Translations under genes and position numbers: made by a program
Assembly: GCF_000471905.2 (NCBI RefSeq)
Contig: NW_006499881.1
Span: 64,510-128,509, forward strand
DNA from: Amborella trichopoda
Taxonomy: Eukaryota > Streptophyta > Magnoliopsida > Amborellales > Amborellaceae
DNA length: 64,000 nt
Direction of reading: 5' to 3'
The notes under the pieces: generated by a model
What the model was told of the DNA's origin: nothing
Seen by the model: only the letters and a program-made list of their open reading frames with translations
The model's database searches: none
In this document: one piece after another, positions 60,349 through 64,000 of the stretch
Layout of the letters: every line of letters begins with the position of its first letter
Numbering within the stretch: the first letter of the stretch is position 1

Positions 60349-60640
60349 TGTTGGGTTTGGTGAAAGCCAAATCGCTGTATCTATATTTTTTTATAAAGAT
60401 TAAAGGTATTATGAGAAATAGAAAATAGATTTTTTTAGAAAGCAAGAATGTTATATCTTTATAAGAGAGTGAATGAGGACATAATACCCATCCTTTGAGG
60501 GTCATCCTTTTAGGGGTTATGAGAATGGATTTTCAATATGGAGATGGGTCTCCAAAAGAGAGAGATATATCATTTGAGAGAGAGGCGGTATTCCCATGAG
60601 TTTTTTGTTAGTTAAACTTTACTTATAGGGAGAAGTAAAA
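60349..60640 (+). mobile_element. LTR relic, 5' part, copia-like
   Basis: It starts TGTTGGGTTTGGTGAAAGCC and matches 62097-62390: ATTAAAGGTATTAT, GAGGACATAATACCCATC and GAGAGGCGGTATTCCCAT. The 3' part is missing. Fossil. Confidence 0.6.
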
Positions 60641-61277
60641 ATCACCATAAATGTTGTTTTATAGGAATCCAATATGAAATGAGTGTACCACATTAAGAAC
60701 TTTCATTTTTTTGCATCAACATGCGAATATTGAGATGTTCTTTCTCTGTATGAAGATTCTAATTAAACATTTATTAAAACCTAACTAAATACAATATTAT
60801 ACATTGAAATTAGAATTATTGATTTGTATTATATTATTTTATCATCATTTTACTATAAAAATAAGAATAAAGAAGTGGAAGCCATTCCTCATATCAGAAT
60901 GGCCATCGGACCGTGGACTGACTAGCCAACTGAGATTGAAAATCTTATGCTGTCAATAAAAATATGTAAATATGTATTTATGTAAAAATATCGTATATGC
61001 TTTAAGGTAGAATTTGATCAAATATAACTTCAGAGGTCTAGACCAATTTTATACCAGTAAACCTTTAATTTAGTTGTGTTCCAACACGAGCATTTTGTAA
61101 ATTTACTCCATCGGGTTGAAAATATTTTATTTGAACATTAAGTTTTATTAAAATATTAATTTCTCTTTAAGTTGGAGTAGTAGCTGTCTTTTATTTTAGA
61201 TAGAAATTTGGGAAATTTATTCCTTACATTAGAAATATTGAAAAATTTCCCATGTATTTTATGTTTTGTAGTGCAAC
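60641..61277. other. Spacer, nothing recognised
   Basis: AT-rich sequence with no repeat ends or coding signal recognised. Confidence 0.45.
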
Positions 61278-62770
61278 TGTTGGGCTTTGTGAAAGAGAAT
61301 GTCCCACATCGAAAAGATGTGGGATGAGAATGGCACATATAAGTTACTTGCAAACACCCATATGCACAAGTTGAGTGGCATGGCCAAGTGTGATGTGTAA
61401 GGGTATATCATGTGGGATATAATTATTATGTAGGAGTTTTTTATTAAAAAATTGGCTGACAAGGCAGGAGCAGGTGCGTGACATTATGTGACGTCAAGAG
61501 CACATTTTTCAAAGTTTTATTAATAATAAATTAATTGGCTCAACAAATTTTGAGGTTTTATTAATAATAAAATAATATTTATCCACATCTCGTTCTTTAT
61601 TAAAACCGGAACGGCTTGGGCACTACACTATCCAGATCGCCCGATTCGGGATCGGATCGCTGATTTTTCAACCACTGGGTGAACCATATAAATCGGGTGT
61701 TGTTGTGGTATACTTTATTTCGCACACTCGATATATAATTGTATTCATCTACTTCGCATTTGGCCAATTGAGTACACGATCTTGGGTGGGATCTCGGTAT
61801 TTGGGATTCCCGATTTTGAAAGCAAAGAGTTCCTGAGAACCCTACAATTGGTATCAGAACACAAAGTGTGTACGAGGCTAAAGCTCGCATTGAGAAAAGG
61901 AGGAATCTTGAAGTTTGATAGGAGCAATCTTGAAGTTTGATGGATACATGGTTTGAAGTGGAGAAATATGGAGGTCAAGTATTTGTCAAAATTCTACAAT
62001 AGATGCAACAATGGATACAAGTGAGAAAAAATCAAAAAATCTATTCAATGAAGCTTGCCAAGGCAATTGTGGTGATTTTGCTATCAAGATAGAGATTGTT
62101 GAGTTTAGTGATAGCCAAATCACTATACGCATATTTTCTTAAAAAGATTAAGGGTATTATAGCAACTAGAAAATGAATTTTCTTGAGAAGTAAGAAATTG
62201 ATAGCTTTATAAGAGAATGAAGGAGGACATAATACCCATCTTTTGAGGGTCACCCCTTTGGGGGTTATCGGAATGGATCTCCAATATGGAGATGGGTCAC
62301 CAACAGAGAGTGAGATATGGCCTTTGAAAGAGAGGCGGTATTCCCATAAGTTTTGGATTAGTTAACTTTCACTTCTAGAAAGAGAAAGTCGCTTGGTTGC
62401 TCTCGAGGTTAACTTTTCGGTAGTGGTATTGCGGTGGAAAAGAGGATGTTGATCGACGATGTTATTTGGTCGGGAGAGGGAGTTTAGAAAGGAAGATCGG
62501 TGATGGTCTTTTACCAATGTTTAGAGATAGGTATTATCTCTTGTAAACCAAAATTGTAATATTCATTGTGATAATAGATTTTTAGTTGTTGAGGCCACGG
62601 ATGTAACCCGACGGGGTGGACCACGTAAATCGTGTGTTGTTGCGGTGTGTTTTTTTTATGTTTTCTTTATTTATCCCACTCAATTTATAGTTATATTCAT
62701 CTACTTCGTATTTGGCTAATTGAGTACACGATCTTGAGTGGGATATCGGTATTTGGGATCTCGCTTCGCC
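61278..62770 (+). mobile_element. Short LTR-retrotransposon relic (copia-like, TRIM-sized)
   Basis: The left LTR is at about 61278-61846 (TGTTGGG...CCTACA), with a primer site TGGTATCAGAAC at 61849. An internal region of only ~240 bp holds a trace of gag start (GLKWRNMEVK). A purine-rich ATCAAGATAGAGAT precedes the right LTR at about 62097-62770. The two LTRs share their last ~150 bp (TTGTATTCATCTACTTCG type; TGAGTACACGATCTTG) but differ in their 5' parts, so they may come from two subfamilies. A perfect hairpin TCCCACATC-GAAAA-GATGTGGGA lies at 61302-61324. Fossil. Confidence 0.6.
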
Positions 62771-63177
62771 AAAAACGCCTAGAGACACATCTCTCTCTTC
62801 CAGAATACCGTAGTACAAATATCATTCTTCCAACAAACGCCCCAACTCCCCGACCATCTCTCAAGACTAACAATTTTCATTATGGAGAAGCCCCATGGTT
62901 CTAGTTATCAAATAAGACAACATAGTGCAAAAAAATGAACATCGGATCCATAAAACGGAAGGCAAACCCATCTTGTCTTGCGCATATATTTTCGTTATTT
63001 CTAGCGTGTGGGGACTCCTACGATTTCTATCAACAAGGCGGAGAAGGAATGTGACATATGGCTAGTAAATGCGCCAAACAAACCCAAAAAAAAAAATGTC
63101 ATAAAATTATGGAGTTTTTCTTTTGGAAAATTGTTCCATGTGGGCTGGGCAGCATTTCTACATATGCACCCTCTTAA
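62771..63177. other. Spacer, nothing recognised
   Basis: Open frames in both directions at about 63001-63205 mirror each other and have no family features. Confidence 0.4.
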
Positions 63178-63649
63178 AGATGGATGCAACTATGTTTCCA
63201 TCTAAAAACAATGGAAATTAACGGTCCAAATGTTTTCTTACTGGAATTGTTATTTCTAGTTTTTAAAATTTAGTTATTTTTTCATATTCATGATCTCCAT
63301 GTTAGAGATTGTTAAAAATTAAGTCCAAAAATCCCTCTCAAAAATAGATTAATTAATAGGCCCATATTTTAAAATATGCGGGTTTGACCGCATAGAAACT
63401 GTGTCCTTTAAGAATAGGACCCGCTTTCTATGTAGCTAAACCCGCATATGTAGAAATGCGGGCCTCTTAATAAATATATTTTTAAGATAGATTTTAAAAC
63501 TTAATTTTTAAGGACATGTAATCTCTAACATAGAGATCATGAATATGAAAGAATAAATAAATTTTTTTAAAAAAATAACTTTAGTAAGAAAATATTTAGA
63601 TCGTTAATTTCTATTGTTTTTAAGATAGAACACCTACTTGCATCCATCT
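63178..63649. mobile_element. Foldback element with TTAA flanks, 472 bp
   Basis: The two halves are inverted repeats of roughly 220-235 bp each, starting AGATGGATGCAA and ending TTGCATCCATCT. TTAA lies directly outside both ends (63174-63177, 63650-63653). Shared blocks include AAAACAAT(G/A)GAAATTAACG, TTCATATTCATGATCTC and ATATGCGGGTTT. No coding capacity. TTAA flanks suit piggyBac-type or PIF/Harbinger-type targets; the family is open. Confidence 0.8.
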
Positions 63650-64000
63650 TTAAGATGGATGCTTTACAGTTTCTGCATGAAACAATTTTACTTAAGAATA
63701 ATCTGTGTGATTTCGTGTGTTTCCAAATTTACTAAGGTGCGTGTTGTGCGTGTTGTGCATGTAATTTGTTTGCTACTCAACATAGGATGACATTGATAAA
63801 TCGTCATATTTGTGAGCCACTAAATCAGGGACGCATATGGTATTTTGAATTTTATTATTATTTAATAATGAGTGACTCTATGAAAATTACTTGGTGCCCA
63901 AAACCAAAAGGCCACCGGTTAAATTTCAATTTTCCAAAAATATCAAAAGGAAAGACACAATGGACATATAATATTCCTCCATTTAGAGTGATCCAGATCG
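63650..64000. other. Spacer to window end
   Basis: No gene or element recognised. A short GTGCGTGTTGTGCGTGTTGTG repeat-like stretch lies near 63738. Confidence 0.4.

Overview
This window is from a nuclear plant genome, most likely a flowering plant with an AT-rich, repeat-dense genome. The evidence is spliced genes with GT-AG introns, a plant-type AOP-like 2-oxoglutarate dioxygenase, a BAHD acyltransferase, Ty3/gypsy and Ty1/copia LTR elements with initiator-Met tRNA primer sites, RTE-type LINE tails and many short inverted-repeat DNA elements. No bacterial gene, CRISPR array, rRNA or tRNA gene was found. The species cannot be named from sequence alone.

Host genes are few. One looks intact: a three-exon AOP-like dioxygenase at 15016-19042 (310 aa). 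A paralogue at 44848-47404 lies inside a duplicated block (about 12.1-19.5 kb against 43.6-47.8 kb) and is a pseudogene with two stops and a 1.55-kb deletion across the exon 1/intron 1 boundary. A third relic, the last exon only, lies on the minus strand at 1468-1990. A BAHD acyltransferase at 51898-53198 keeps its catalytic motifs, but a perfect 23-bp duplication shifts its frame. A fragment of a second BAHD gene lies at 58493-58690. Both families act in specialised metabolism; nothing here shows that they share a pathway.

The rest is mostly transposon-derived. 0-1.4 kb: a Ty3-type LTR abutting a copia-type LTR. 2.3-12 kb: three inverted-repeat elements, 370-bp MITE copies, an RNase H relic and minisatellites. 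12-15 kb: upstream region of the dioxygenase with an assembly gap. 19.5-26.7 kb: RTE fragment, a copia gag relic and a 1.2-kb hAT-like element. 26.9-37.1 kb: a minus-strand Ty3 element (28482-36438) nested in the LTR of a minus-strand copia fossil. 37.6-43.6 kb: plus-strand copia LTRs and a decayed copia body. 48-57.5 kb: more MITEs, a 908-bp long-TIR element and a second 1.2-kb hAT-like element. 57.5-64 kb: LTR relics and a 472-bp foldback element. All virus-like elements look like broken fossils.

The structures most worth a second look are: a 721-bp element with ~150-bp terminal inverted repeats, a perfect 9-bp target duplication and about twelve copies of a ~20-nt palindrome; the Ty3 LTRs, each with an array of ~32-bp units that can fold into hairpins whose stems differ between units yet stay self-complementary; a 370-bp MITE family with eight copies in 64 kb; and a window-wide excess of two-copy head-to-tail tandem duplications of 23-171 bp.
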